64,000 nt of DNA from Syncephalastrum monosporum B8922 (Eukaryota; Mucoromycota; Mucoromycetes; Mucorales; Syncephalastraceae). The notes beneath the pieces were generated by a model that saw nothing but the letters and a program-made list of their open reading frames with translations, was not told the DNA's origin and did no database searches. Made by a program: the position numbers and the translations under genes. Below, one piece after another: positions 45,901 through 57,576 of the stretch. Within the stretch, counting starts at the first letter, position 1. Each line of letters begins with the position of its first letter. The DNA is taken from assembly GCA_000697355.1 (NCBI GenBank), contig JNEN01000810.1, positions 47,635 through 111,634 on the forward strand, read 5' to 3'.

Positions 45901-46970
45901 CCTTTGAAACACTATGAGTATCGTAGGTAATGCTCAAACGCATCATCACTAATTTAGTCCAGCCTTGTTACGCTACTCCTACACAGGCATGCACGCATAT
46001 AAAACTCTTGTCGGTAAAGTGTAGTGGACAATAAAAGCTTGTTGAACAAGATAGACCTTTTGAGTGAAGTTTGCGACAGTAATTAAATTCTTTTTTTCCG
46101 CCTACCTCTCGATGCCGATATGTGGCAAAGGAGTCATAAAAAGCTAGTATCATATAGCCTCTATCCAATATCTGATTTGATGGTCAAAAACCCCACACAT
46201 GAATGCAAGGTTCTGTAAAAGTACATACTAACCAAAGTGAGGTTTTTCTCTACAAAATCGCCCATTGGATGACACTAACCAATTAGACGTCGTGCTACCT
46301 TGGCGCAGTACTGTTTTTTTTTTCTTTTTTGAGTTCTCTCCTCTCCCATATCATCTTCGCGGGGTTTGCTGTACTTACGGATTGTTGCTTGCTATAAAAT
46401 GACAGCAGTACGATTTAACTTTCTTTTCTTTATTTGAGCAGCCCGGTCGAGGTGGTCCATGCGTGCGACAAAAAGGGTAATCTACCCACGATAGTAACCA
46501 CTGTTTATACAGTTTCTCGTTTATGGTGAAAAGAAAGAGACAGAGAATGAAGAAAAGAAAAAGGGCGCCATACAAGGCGCAGATCACGCGTCCGAAAAGG
46601 TACGGATACAGAAAAATTGCTCTCGGATGATGTAACACCGTGTGAGGAAGCGTAGGAGAAAGGGTAAGGTCGTGTACCCATAATAGATCCAAGGCTCACC
46701 ATAAGAGGAGGATATGCACCAGAATAGCTGAAAACAGCACGGGTGCATGACACACGGAAAATCGACCTGGCCTTCTTTTTTGGGATGGCTCCATTTATTC
46801 ATATTTTCCTCATCCTTATAAAATGAACCCATGGTGCTGTGCTGGACAAAAGGACTTTTATTTTTTCTCTTTTCTTTGTCGTTACTTTTCGCAGCCTTTT
46901 TCTACAGCGCCCAAATCGCATTTGCTACTGTCCGACATAACACAAATCTGCGTGAACTAAATTTGTGGAC
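42942..46970. other. Gene-poor region between CSL factor and sugar porter
   Basis: No gene can be supported over 4 kb apart from the repeat relic at 45400-45780. Short frames at 43551-43841 (+) and 46375-46753 (-) have no motif. Ahead of the sugar porter there is a T-rich stretch (46856-46900) consistent with its promoter. Confidence 0.4.
45400..45780 (-). mobile_element. Decayed repeat copy E (central part only)
   Basis: Aligns by eye with copies B and D over exons 1-3 on the minus strand. Kept are ATG-ATA|GTAAGTCG (ATG at 45727-45725, donor at 45721), a second donor GTAAGTGAGC at 45545 and an acceptor TGTCAG at 45492-45491 before GTCCGCTCC, which gives a 55-nt intron matching intron 2 elsewhere. 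Most exon sequence has diverged, and neither Helitron-like end is recognisable. Confidence 0.5.
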
Positions 46971-48998
46971 ATGTATAATATAGCGAAGAGCGTGCACGGC
47001 AGCAAACTGGTGTTCGCCATCAATAGTGCTGCTGGTCTCAGTATCTTTTTCTTTGGAGTAAGTTTCTCGATCTATACAGAAAAAAGTCTTATATACCATG
47101 TATTACAGTACGACCAAGGTGTCATGAGTGGTGTGAACATCTCGCCAGATTACAAGAATATCATGGGCCTTAACGACAACGAAGCGCTCCTTGGTGGCGT
47201 TGTGGCACTTTATTACGTTGGCACTTTGGTTGGTGCTCTCTTAGGTGGCTGGATTGGTGACAAGATTGGACGTATCAAGACGGTTGTCGTTGGGTGTATG
47301 TTTGCCGTTTTCGGTGCCGCTCTCCAAACAGGCGCTCAAAACGTTGCCTGGATGATTTGTGCTCGTATCATTACGGGTGTTGGAACAGGTCACCTGTAAG
47401 CTGTAAGACAGCTATGCTATCACGCATCACTCATAGAACATGTACCTAGGAATGCCATCGTGCCTGTCTGGAGCGCAGAGACATCACATTATGCTTCAAG
47501 AGGCATGTTCATAGCTATGGAATTTACTCTCAACATTTTTGGTGTTGTTATTGCTGTAAGTCAAAAAAAAAAAAAAAAAAAAAGGAAAAAAACTGGAGCA
47601 TTGTTACTCAAGCTACCATCGACGTTTTATAGTACTGGATTGCCTATGGCCTGAGCGATGTTGAAGGTGGTATGCGTTGGCGATTCCCTATTGGTTTCCA
47701 GCTCATACCATTGGTTGTTCTTTTGGTGGGTATCAATATCTTCCCCGAGTCACCTCGTTGGCTGCTCAAGAAAGGCCGTGAGGAAGAAGCCATGTTCATT
47801 TTGGCGGCCCTTCGTGGTGAGGGTGACTTGAACCATCCAGATGTCATTCGTGAACGTGATGAGATCATGGAAACCCTCAAGATCGAGGAAGCTGAAGGTG
47901 GTGAGCCCAGCTACTGGGCCATGTTGTTCAAGTACGATGAGTTCAATATCCCAAGACGCGTCCATTTGTCCATTTGGCTGCAAATCATTCAGGAGCTTAC
48001 TGGTATTGGCGTTGTACGTAAAAAGAAATGGACCAACTCTGTACATTGCTAGTGCGCTCACAGCCGCATTTTTTTTTTACAGATTACCGTCTATGCACCT
48101 GAGTGCTTCTCCAGTGCAGGCTTTTCAGAGAAAGTCGCTCAGCTGCTGTCTGGTATCAATGATATCTGCTATATGCTGTCGACTTTGGTTGCTGTGTTTA
48201 CCCTTGACCGTTGGGGCCGCCGCTTCACACTTTTCTATGGCGCTGTATTTCAAGGCATCTCGCTGATATTGGTAGCAGTGCTGACCAAACCAGATATTAT
48301 GGAACAAAACAAACTTGTAAGTCTTCACTGCTGAGTATTTTGTATCGGGTGACAAATAATGCCGAGAGCTCACATGACTGTTCTTCTGCAACAGGGATAC
48401 GGCATTGGTGCTACTGTCTTTATTTTCTCATACACTGCATTCTTTGGTATGACCTGGTTGACCGTACCCTGGCTGTACCCCGTCGAAATATACCCCCTTC
48501 GTGTTCGAGCTCGTGGCGGTGCTTGGAGTGTCGTTGGATGGTCCATCGGTAATGCTCTGGTCACCGAAATAACGGTATGTCTATCACAGCAATGTATGTC
48601 ATAACTGCATTGGCATACTCACTCACCCCTTCCACTTGCTTTAACAGCCACCTATGCTTGCTGGTATTGGTTGGGCAACTTTCTTGCTCTTTGGTGCCCT
48701 GAATTTCGTCGCAATTCCTTTTGTCTGGGCTTTATATCCTGAAACGATGAACAAAACGCTTGAGGAACTAGATGTCATCTTTTCCACGCGGTCACTCTTG
48801 GTCTGGAATGCTGAGAAGGAGCTCCGTGATAAAGGCATCGATCCCAACGATCCACTGCGTAACATTGAAGACGTAACGGGCATTCATATTAGCAAGGCGC
48901 ATGCAACAAGTGGCGACGAAGAGAAACGGGCAGAGAAGCATGAAACCGATGAAGCTGCAACGTCCGTGAAGCAAAAGATCGAGACAAAACATGAGTAA
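46971..48998 (+). CDS. MFS sugar porter (hexose/quinate-type)
   Basis: Twelve-helix plasma-membrane sugar transporter. ATG 46971 (MYNIAKSVHGSK); the first intron rebuilds GYDQGVMSG, the helix-1 signature. Sugar-porter motifs in order: GGWIGDKIGRIKT (loop 2-3), PESPRWLLKKGR after helix 6, LDRWGRR (loop 8-9), PVEIYPLRVRARGGAW (helix 10-11) and PETMNKTLEELDVIF after helix 12, then a charged Lys/Glu tail ending KTKHE-like at stop 48996-48998. About six introns, including one with an A-tract (47562-47583). Substrate cannot be read from the sequence; the family spans hexoses, quinate and lactose. Repeat copy B begins 81 bp after the stop. Confidence 0.93.
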
Positions 48999-49078
48999 TG
49001 CTAATTAACATGGAGTGATTGTATTCCCTATCGTATAGTCTTGTACCTATATTATCTATATTTTATGTGTATGCTAAA

Positions 49079-50449
49079 CTAGCCTACGAAATTTCGTTCC
49101 AAAATCAGTTTTCGTGGACTACACTTCATTTTTATTATACATACCAGCTACCGGGACCGGGGTCGTCATACACGCTCACGGCGTGTTGGCCACTAGTACC
49201 TCATCTAGACTGTGCAGCAGATTGCATTTTTGAGTCTCAGTTTCATATTATCAACCAAAAGCACTTACCGATGAGCGTGGGGCAGACATTTGGCGCTAGG
49301 CACATGTCTTTGGGGGGGGTAGTCTTGACGGTGGTCCCGGCCACCGATAGCCGGCTAGTGGGTCGCAAGCGGGAAAGAAGAAAGGCAGAGGAGGCGGAGA
49401 GGAAGAGACGCAAAGGGGACGCGAGAAAGGAGCGGAACTGAAACGTGCGTTAATGTCTCATATTCATTGCATAGACCTGAATCTGTTTCACTTACGGGCA
49501 GAGGAAAAAGCGGAAAGGAGGTGGAAGAGGCGCGAGCGGAAGAGAAGACAGGAGGAGAGGCGAGCAAGAAGACTGCAAGCTAAGTATACATTCAGAAGGA
49601 GGTTAGTGCGGTCCAAGAACCGTGTACTCTTGACGCGACAACTTACGTTCATGCACACCGGTGCAGTTGGGGATGGGCAACCGGTGGCAGAGGGACTTGG
49701 GGGAAACGCAGTGGTCTATGTTGCACTTCTTATTAGTTTATACTTGTAATCAGAATCCTTTCGTATATACTTGCCAGCAGGATGACTTGACCAGGGTAAA
49801 GAAGAAGAAGAAAAGTAGATGTGAGAGAAAACAAAGGACCTTTTATGAGAAAGAGCGCGTGTCAATCGGTATTCATGCAAGGACTCGGGCGGGCTGTGCC
49901 AATGGGAAAAGAGAAGTAAAAGATAAGGACCTGACAGGGATTGACGTAGAGCTTTTTCCCAAGTTTCATAGGTTCCATTGGCTAAAAAGCTATCACGCAA
50001 TCCACGTTTTACCAATGGGGAAAAAGAGCTCAAAGATATGGTCCCTGACAGGTATTGACGTCAGGTATCTTTCGCGTTTCAGAGGATTCATTGGCCTGCT
50101 TTGCTATCACGCGGCTCACCTTTACCAAGGACAAAGGGAAAAAGACCTTCATGAGGATTGACGTCAGGTACCGTTGACGTCTCAAAGTTGTCTACTTTGG
50201 CAGACGCCCTGCCCGGGAATTGAACCGGGGTCTTTTGTGTCTTGCTTATGTAATTATGGATGTACGGAATATCAAGATTATTATATACAAGCGGTGGGAC
50301 TCGCTTCGCTTCGTCCAAGAGTGACACTCCGATTGCGTTCCGGATGTGAGTGAGCCCCTTCGCCTGCGGCTTCGGGTCATCACAGCCTCCACTTAATCTT
50401 CGGTCACTCTAGTCCGCTCCCACCGCTTGTCAAGATTATTATATATAGG
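49079..50449 (-). mobile_element. Repeat copy B: Helitron-like element with nested insertion
   Basis: Minus-strand copy, about 1213 bp without its insertion. 3' end CTAG at 49082-49079 with A at 49078 (T on the element strand), 5' end A|CC at 50449 (C and D begin TC). ATG at 49652-49650, intron 1 49646-49580, exon 3 49437-49269 (169 nt, the same length as in copy C). TGACGTCA at 50056-50063 and 50159-50166. Poly(A)-like AATAAA lies near 49130 on the minus strand. It starts 81 bp after the sugar-porter stop, so it may provide or alter that gene's 3' region. Confidence 0.78.
50272..50445. mobile_element. 142-bp inverted-repeat element with 16-bp target duplication
   Basis: Element 50288-50429 with 12-bp terminal inverted repeats CAAGCGGTGGGA. 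It is flanked by perfect direct repeats TCAAGATTATTATATA at 50272-50287 and 50430-50445. Copies C and D keep the site uninterrupted, proving insertion into copy B. The interior is G/C-rich with CTTCGCTTCG-like units and no reading frame. A TIR element with such a long duplication fits no common superfamily that I can name. Confidence 0.85.
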
Positions 50450-51443
50450 TATCGCTGTTCCAAGCAAAATATTTCGAAAGAGCTGTCAGACCATAGAAAA
50501 CACTCTTAGACATACAAGCTGAAGAAAGATCGAGCCTTCGGATTGAGGAAAAATGTACACACCTCCATTCGTCCATCTGCTCGAACGAGATTCAAGGTCG
50601 TGCAAGAATTGACAATTTAAATTCAACTACGATTTCAAGGTGCTCATATGTTAGTGTTCGACAAGTTGCAACGAAGCATGTATTAGTCGAGGCCGAATTT
50701 CGGAGTAAAATTGTTGATGCATGCAGTCCTCAAGCGTCCATGGTAAAGCCAAGAACCTATTAGTCAGTCGAACGGCCGCAGAGACGCGATATGGAGATCA
50801 ACATAATGTACTCCCATGACTCTGTTCTTCGTAAATACTATATCGCTGCTGTATTGCACGTACAGTACAAAGGTCCATACGGCCAAAAGTGAACCGCACA
50901 TGCAATCTGCTCCCTGAGTGTGTGAAACAAGCCAGCAATTCGAAAGGTGGCAATGTTCCGGTATCGGGTAAGTGGACAAAGTATACACAAAGTGAGGTCA
51001 CTGCACGGATACATACCAGTCGGCTAGTCCGTCCTACGTCTCAATGGATACTGCACAGACAGATATACCCATGCTGCCTTTTGGTGGGTGAATAGTCTCA
51101 TATCGAGATACCTCAAGCGGATGCGCAATAGTATGTCAGACAAAGCCAAGCTCACGATGTGCATCCTGGTCAATATGTGCCCCGAATGCCGTACATACCT
51201 CCACCTTGGTGGCATGGCTGCCTAGTAGGCGCTTCCGATGGAAGTGCGTGCAGTTACTGAGAAGAAATCTACGTGCTTTATTATATCCGCTTCTGCAAAT
51301 TGAAGTCGGAGACCAGCAGTAGTGGCTCTACAGAAAGAAAAAATAAGGAAGAGGAAGACCGGGCCAAAAAATGCCTACGGAAAAGCGAATTATTGCAAAC
51401 TCCTCAAATGGGGAATCGCGCACCTCGTCCATATATGACTTTA
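50450..51443. other. Spacer between copies B and D
   Basis: About 1 kb between the 5' ends of the two facing repeat copies. No supportable gene and no similarity that I can see to the corresponding A-C spacer (29704-30234). Confidence 0.4.
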
Positions 51444-52661
51444 TCTATATATAATAATCTTGATATTCCGTACATCCATAATTACATAAGCAAGACACAA
51501 AAGACCCCGGTTCAATTCCCGGGCAGGGCGTCTGCCAAAGTAGACAACTTTGAGACGTCAACGGTACCTGACGTCAATCCTCATGAAGGTCTTTTTCCCT
51601 TTGTCCTTGGTAAAGGTGAGCCGCGTGATAGCAAAGCAGGCCAATGAATCCTCTGAAACGCGAAAGATACCTGACGTCAATACCTGTCAGGGACCATATC
51701 TTTGAGCTCTTTTTCCCCATTGGTAAAACGTGGATTGCGTGATAGCTTTTTAGCCAATGGAACCTATGAAACTTGGGAAAATGCTCTACGTCAATCCCTG
51801 TCAGGTCCTTATCTTTTACTTCTCTTTTCCCATTGGCACAGCCCGCCCGAGTCCTTGCATGAATACCGATTGACACGCGCTCTTTCTCATAAAGGTCTTT
51901 TGTTTTCTCTCACGTCTACTTTTCTTCTTCTTCTTCTTTACCCTGGTCAAGTCTTACGCTGGCAAGTATATACGAAAGGATTTTGGTTACAGGTATAAAC
52001 TAATAAGAAGTGCAACATAGACCACTGCATCCCCATAAGTCCCTCTGCCACCGGTTGCCCGCCCCCAACCGCACCGGTGTGCATGAAAGTAAGTTCTCGC
52101 GTCAAGAGTACATGGTCTTGGACAACACTAACCTCCTTCTGAATGTATACTTAGCTTGCCGTCTTCTTGCTCGCCTCTCCTCCTGTCTTCTCTTCCGCTC
52201 GCGCCTCTTCCACCTCCTTTCCGCTTGCTCTCCTCCCATCAGAGGTTTTTTTTCCGCTTTTTCCTCTGCCCGTAAGTGAAACAGATTCAGGTCTATGCAA
52301 TGAATATGAGACATTAACGCACGTTTCAGTTCCGCTCCTTTCTCGCGTCCCCTTTGCGTCTCTTCCTCTCCGCCTCCTCTGCCTTTCTTCTTTCCCGCTT
52401 GCGACCCACTAGCCGGCGATGGTGGCCACCGTTGAAAACACCTTTATAGACATCGCCCTAGCGCCAAATGTCTGCTCCCCGCCCACCGGTAAGTGTTTTG
52501 CAACTGGGTAATGCGCCACTGTGACTCAAACGTGTATTCAGCTCAGGTGAGGCGGCGGCCGCGCGCCGTGAGCGCGCATCAACGACCCCACGCCGGTATG
52601 TATAATAAAAATGAAGGATAGTCCACGAGAACTGATTTCGGAACGAAATTTCGTAGGCTAG
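51444..52661 (+). mobile_element. Repeat copy D: Helitron-like element with spliced unit
   Basis: 1218 bp, 5' A|TC at 51444 and 3' hairpin plus CTAG at 52658-52661, followed by T. TGACGTCA at 51569-51576 and 51672-51679; tandem CCAAT/CRE units 51549-51860. ATG 52083-52085 at the end of exon 1, introns 52089-52154, 52272-52329 and 52489-52546, AATAAA at 52604-52609. Exon 2 has 33 extra bases (11 codons, in frame) shared in diverged form with copy A; B and C lack them. The spliced frame stops in exon 3. Confidence 0.78.
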
Positions 52662-53576
52662 TTAAGATAAAAGCACCGATGCTGCATTTCAGATTTCCAC
52701 AATCCAGGACATTTATACTTTTTACAGCCATAGTAGTATATACCTTTCCTCTACCCTCTCGTCTGTGTTACTTTGATAAACTTTGCTGCTGCCTCTGGCA
52801 AGAGCAAATCTGGTTGAGTGCGGAGCTGAAGTGGCCTGCGCTAAAAGGGTGCAATCACTAAGAACGACGGCGCAATGTTATTTCCAACGGGCGATATGCT
52901 TAGCAAACTGGGACTACTTGTGGCTGTGGAAGAAATGAATACATACGCGATGATGGCTTGTTTTGGGCCACATGCCACAATCTTCTACGTGACAATAGCT
53001 GCTCTGATGGCTCCCAATTACGCATCCACTATCGCGTAAATACGGCGTTGTTACGTGGCGGCGTTTCCCTCTTACTTAGTATGATCATGGTGCTCGCGTG
53101 GTACGACACCCAAAAAGTACAGGCAAAGATATATGCTTTAAGCGTGTTCTCGCCATTCTGCGGATACAGTAGTCATCCTTTCGCAGCTTTTGAGGCTTGA
53201 AAAAACTTGCTTGGGCAATGCAACCTGGTGATGTGTTACCAAACGTGGGTACTTCTATTCCAAAAAGCGCATGCATGATATCTTAATAATTCTGGACGAC
53301 ATACGAAAGCAGGGCAGTGGGAGCCTCGCCGCCCCATAACTCGAAATTACTTTTGGTGAGGTAAGGCTGACCTTCCGAATATGATTGAGCAAGAGTCAAC
53401 ATGACACCCGGCCAGCTCAAATCATAAACCAAAAATAAGACAACATACATGCCTACAATCACAAAGCAAAAGCATTCTGTGGGAGGAAGAGAGGCAAAGG
53501 CTTTTCTCGGGCCGTCTCCTGTGAGGTATATAGATACTATCTGACAAACTTATTTTATGTATAAGACTATACATCT
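52662..53576. other. Intergenic region between copy D and the UDS1 gene
   Basis: No gene or repeat can be supported. Small frames (60-80 codons) carry no motif. Confidence 0.4.
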
Positions 53577-56371
53577 TTAGGCTGTGAAATATGTTTGGAT
53601 GCCCTTGTTCACACGCTCGTAGCGCGCCATCTCTCGCTCGTGTTTCAGGTCCTTGAGACGGTTCTCCAGCTCCCTGCGCTCCTTGTTTTCCCGTTCCATG
53701 GCATGCTGATGATCGCTCTTGATATCATTCACAAGTTTACGGAACTCGCGCCGCAAGGAGGCTGTCGTGGGTGCCTCGCCATCTGCATGATGACCGAGTT
53801 TATTGATCCTGTGCTCTGTCAACGAGGCATCCATCTCTTGCACCTGGCGAGTCAACTCCTCGATACGTTTCTCATATTTCATGCGGTCCGTCTCGAATTC
53901 CATCGCGGTTCCCGTTAGACGATCAAACTCCTTCAGAATGCCTTCAAAGTTGACCTCCATCGATTCGCTCTGCGCCAACCAGGCATCTTCGCGCTTGGAA
54001 AAAGCTGCCTGTGCTTCGCGCAGTATCTCGTTCCGGTCGACCGAGCTATGTTTTTCCCTCTTAACGTGCTGTATCTCTGCTTCCAGCTCATTGATACGCA
54101 GGTCACGAGCATCGACAATCCTTGCCTTGTCGCGAATAAGGTCCTCGAGATCTTTGCAGATGCCTTCCAGCTTCTCGCGGTCTGATTCGAGTTGTTGTTG
54201 TGCTCTCGTCGTTTTGTTAAGCAAAGCTCTTTGTTCATGCAATTGCGCCTCGTATTCTTCCCGCTGTTCCTCCAGCTGTTGTTCGTACTTCACCTTGATT
54301 GTTTCGCTTCCACCCTCCATCATCTGCATGACAGATTCTCGCTTGAGCACACGCTCATATCTCTGCTTTTCTGCACGTAGTTCCGCTGCTTCGTCTCTGT
54401 GTTGCTTCACTTCACTCTCCAATGTAGCCAATCTGGATTCAGCTGTGGCAGCACGGGACTCGGCCTTGCTGAGCTTAACTTCGAGATCAGCAATAACAGA
54501 CCGTAATTTGGAGGCATCGTCGTTGCTTTTTGCCAGCTCGTCCCGCGCCTGTCTCACCTCTTCTTGGCTATTGGAGAGCTGTCGCTGGAAGTAGGCATCC
54601 TCTTGCTTGCTTGTGCTATTTCATGTTAGAAAGAAGCAAGATAAAAACAGAAAGCGTACTTTGGCTTTTTAGACGCAGAACTATCTGCGATCTGACTAAG
54701 GCTTCGGCCAGGACTGTTTTCGAGCTCCTTACATCGAGCTTCAGCTGCTTCTTTTTTCTCTTGCACTGCGCGCAATTGGAGCTCGCATTTTTTGCGAGAA
54801 ATTGACTCGAGGCGTTCTTTTTCGTCCTTTGCTTTCACCTCACGTTCCAGATGGCGGATCTGTTGTCTGTACTCCTCGAATTGCCCTTCAATGCTGATAA
54901 GCAGGTGGGGTGCTTGTCCAGCTAAAGTCGAATTTTTTCTCGCATCCATATCGAGAACTAGTCCATCGCCTAAATTTCCGGGCGACAGTCGGTAGCGTTG
55001 AGCTAACGTATTCAAACTTTCCACCACTTGTTCTAGGGCAGACTGCGACTTATCATCCATGGATTGCTTGTTCTGCTGCTTTGGGTGTTCCAGAGCTATA
55101 TCGGTACTCCTTTTTTCATAGCCTTGTATCCCCTGTTGCAGGACGTAAGCGTTATGTTCCAATAGCTGCCGCCGTAGAGTAGCTTCGGTCGTTAGTGCGT
55201 CAATGAGCTCTGCAGACACATGGTGCATATTGCCATTGTCTTGATCCTTGCTTGCACCGACCGGAGGGTCGCCAGAGAGCATAGCCAGCGAGCGGGAGGC
55301 ATCATGCACATGCTTCTGCAGTGAATATTTGGATTCCAGGTAGGAGACATGCTCCTGTATTGCTTGATGTTTCTGTGGGGAAGAGAGGCGGAAATATTAA
55401 GCCAATAAGACCAGAGATGATTGCAAAACTCATACAATACCGTACCTCCTTCAAGTCATTAAGTTCCTCATACGACAACATTTTAAACTCGCGCGTATCC
55501 ATCACAGCTTGCGATACGAGTAGTTGAAGCAGAAGAGTTTCAATGGGTTCACCTCCGTCTGCCACGGTACTGGTACCGGGCAGCGAGTCGGCATCGGATC
55601 TAGGTTTTCTGTGCCAAAGCTCAGCAACCTCTGCAGATAATCTTCTCTTGGTTGAATCGCTTCCGGATTCTTCTGAATTTAAAGAAGATAAAGAGGAAGA
55701 GGGCATGTTTGGGCCGCCAGTAGATTGATGAGGAGTCGATAATGAGTTGGACAGATCGACTAAACATATAGCATACATGACAGAAGACGGAAGTATGTGA
55801 GTAGGCCTCAGCTTTAAATGCACAGCCTTCACTTACGACGAACGGTTGCAAAAGAGGGCTTTTGTGTTATGGAATTTTGAGAGTCTCTTGGTCGAAAGGG
55901 CGAGCGTGTAGGTATGGATGGAGACCGGCTGGAGGGATTGGCACCGGAATTGGAGCTGGTGGAGTACGTTTTGAAAGGTTTACCGGTCGCATAAATGTCC
56001 CTTGATGAGCGGGACGGCGCAAAAAACTCAAAGTCGTCGTCGTCGTTACCGTCGTCGCCGTCGTCATCGTCATCGTTGTCATTTGTTGCTGCAATTGCTT
56101 TCGGGTTCGGCTGAAAAGGACGCGGTGTGGATGGCGAGTGAAGCAATTCATGTGTGCTTTCCGAGAATGAGCTTGAACTCTTTGGTTCTCTTTCTCTGGA
56201 GAACCCGTAACCTCCGCGGTCAAGCTTCAAACCGGCCGGTCTCTCGTCTTCGCCCGATAGCCGAGCCAGCGGCATCTAGAGTCAATTAGGAATAAGCCAA
56301 TCTAGCATTCCACGGTATCATATCTCCAACTATCATGGTATGATAGTAGTAGACATACTCACCGTGTTCAT
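53577..56371 (-). CDS. Coiled-coil protein with UDS1 domain
   Basis: Large cytoskeleton-type protein. ATG 56371 gives a nine-base first exon (M-N-T), donor GTGAGT at 56362-56361, acceptor CTAG before 56275, then MPLARLSGEDERPAGLK; alternatively translation starts at 56275. A disordered Asp/Ser-rich N-terminal half follows. The UDS1 (up-regulated during septation) signature is ETLLLQLLVSQAVMDTREFK with LSYEELNDLKE. Long coiled coil follows to GIQTYFTA (stop TAA 53579-53577), including RDKARIVDARDLRINELEAE. Family members in filamentous fungi are linked to septation and polarity; the role here is inference. About five introns. Confidence 0.82.
56363..56371 (-). other. Nine-nucleotide first coding exon of the UDS1 gene
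   Basis: ATGAACACG|GTGAGTATG is a strong donor context just upstream; intron 56362-56276 has a CTAATTGAC branch-like motif and ends CTAG|ATG. It adds only Met-Asn-Thr in frame. Confidence 0.55.
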
Positions 56372-57449
56372 AATTAGGAGGAAAGAAAAGAAAGAGGGGT
56401 GAAAGCTAAATCATATAAGCAAAATAATTTTGTCTTGCACCCAACTTCAACGGTGCCTGGAAATCACCTTGCTTCCCTTCCCCACGCATTCTGATCGCCC
56501 TATTTTTTTTAGCAATATACGCATGTTGTCTGCATCTAAACTCCTAATTTTGCCGTTGACCGGCGCCACATCGCCTATACCCATTGACCGACTGCGAGAT
56601 TAGCGTTAGCCTTTTCCCACGTGAAAGATTACTGCAATTCAAGAGCATCAGCTTCAGTACGCATTCGGGCGCCTTTCATAAGAAGACATGAACTGCATTT
56701 GTTTCATATTTCAGAATGAGAACATTCAACGAGGTCTGTGAATGCTCTCGGTATATCAAGGCATCCATAAAATTGCCGACACGAAGTCTGAGGATGTGGG
56801 TTGTTCCCTCCTAGCAGCATTATTATAATGTGACGTCCTAGCGTAGCGCTGGACTCATTATTACACGAGAGGTCTGCTGCTTGGTTGGTGAGATATAGGT
56901 AGGAAGATAGATAATGAAGAGAGAAGAAAAATAAAGAGAAAGATAACAATAGAGAGCCTGTGAGAATGTGTGTAGGTTGTTTATAAGGTAGTTGAACTTG
57001 TGTTCTGAACTGATGCTACTTGGGTTCTATCTTCTACCCTTTATATACACTTCTTGGATATTATATTCAGATGCCGTTATCCGATGTTCGGTCTTGTACG
57101 AACCAATCGGTTATTAAGTGCGTAATGCGGATATTTCTGGAATGAGCCAGGCCATGGTCCTTTTACCATGTCTCATAATAAACACCAATGTTATTGACGT
57201 GTCAGATCATATCGTCATTGCCAAGCCAGTGAGACCTACTAATTCAGGTACTCAGCTCAGGTGCTAATATAATAACGAGTCCCGGCATCACTTAGTGTGG
57301 GCACTAGGCTAATAACGGATATCTCAGACATTCTTGTCTCGGCAATACTTTGTCACTTTGTTCTGGACAACATGTCTCGGTATTATTATTAGGCAGTATA
57401 GATGGAGAGTAACCGTTCTAAGACTAAGTGGTGACATTTACCACAACAA

Positions 57450-57500
57450 GGAAACAGGACAGGACAGGAACAGGACAGGACAGGAACAGGACAAGACTGG
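57450..57500. repeat. CAGGA tandem repeat
   Basis: About ten imperfect units of CAGGA/ACAGGA on the plus strand. A simple-sequence repeat. Confidence 0.7.
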
Positions 57501-57576
57501 GAAGTCAAGACCGGAAGGCAAGGATGCTATACGACACACACACGGTCAACACACCAACGACGGGAGGACGAAGACT

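Noticed and set aside
49453..49749. Arg/Glu-rich frame (repeated at 30781-31083 on the other strand)
   Set aside because: Antisense to the spliced unit of the repeat; its basic composition mirrors the pyrimidine-rich exons and it runs through the introns.
49661..50161. 166-codon frame present in copies B and C
   Set aside because: It spans the CRE/CCAAT tandem units on the antisense strand and is interrupted or shifted in copies A and D; more simply explained as repeat shadow.
53803..54594. 263-codon plus-strand open frame
   Set aside because: Antisense of the coiled-coil region; Ser/Cys-rich composition is the mirror of Glu/Arg/Lys codons.
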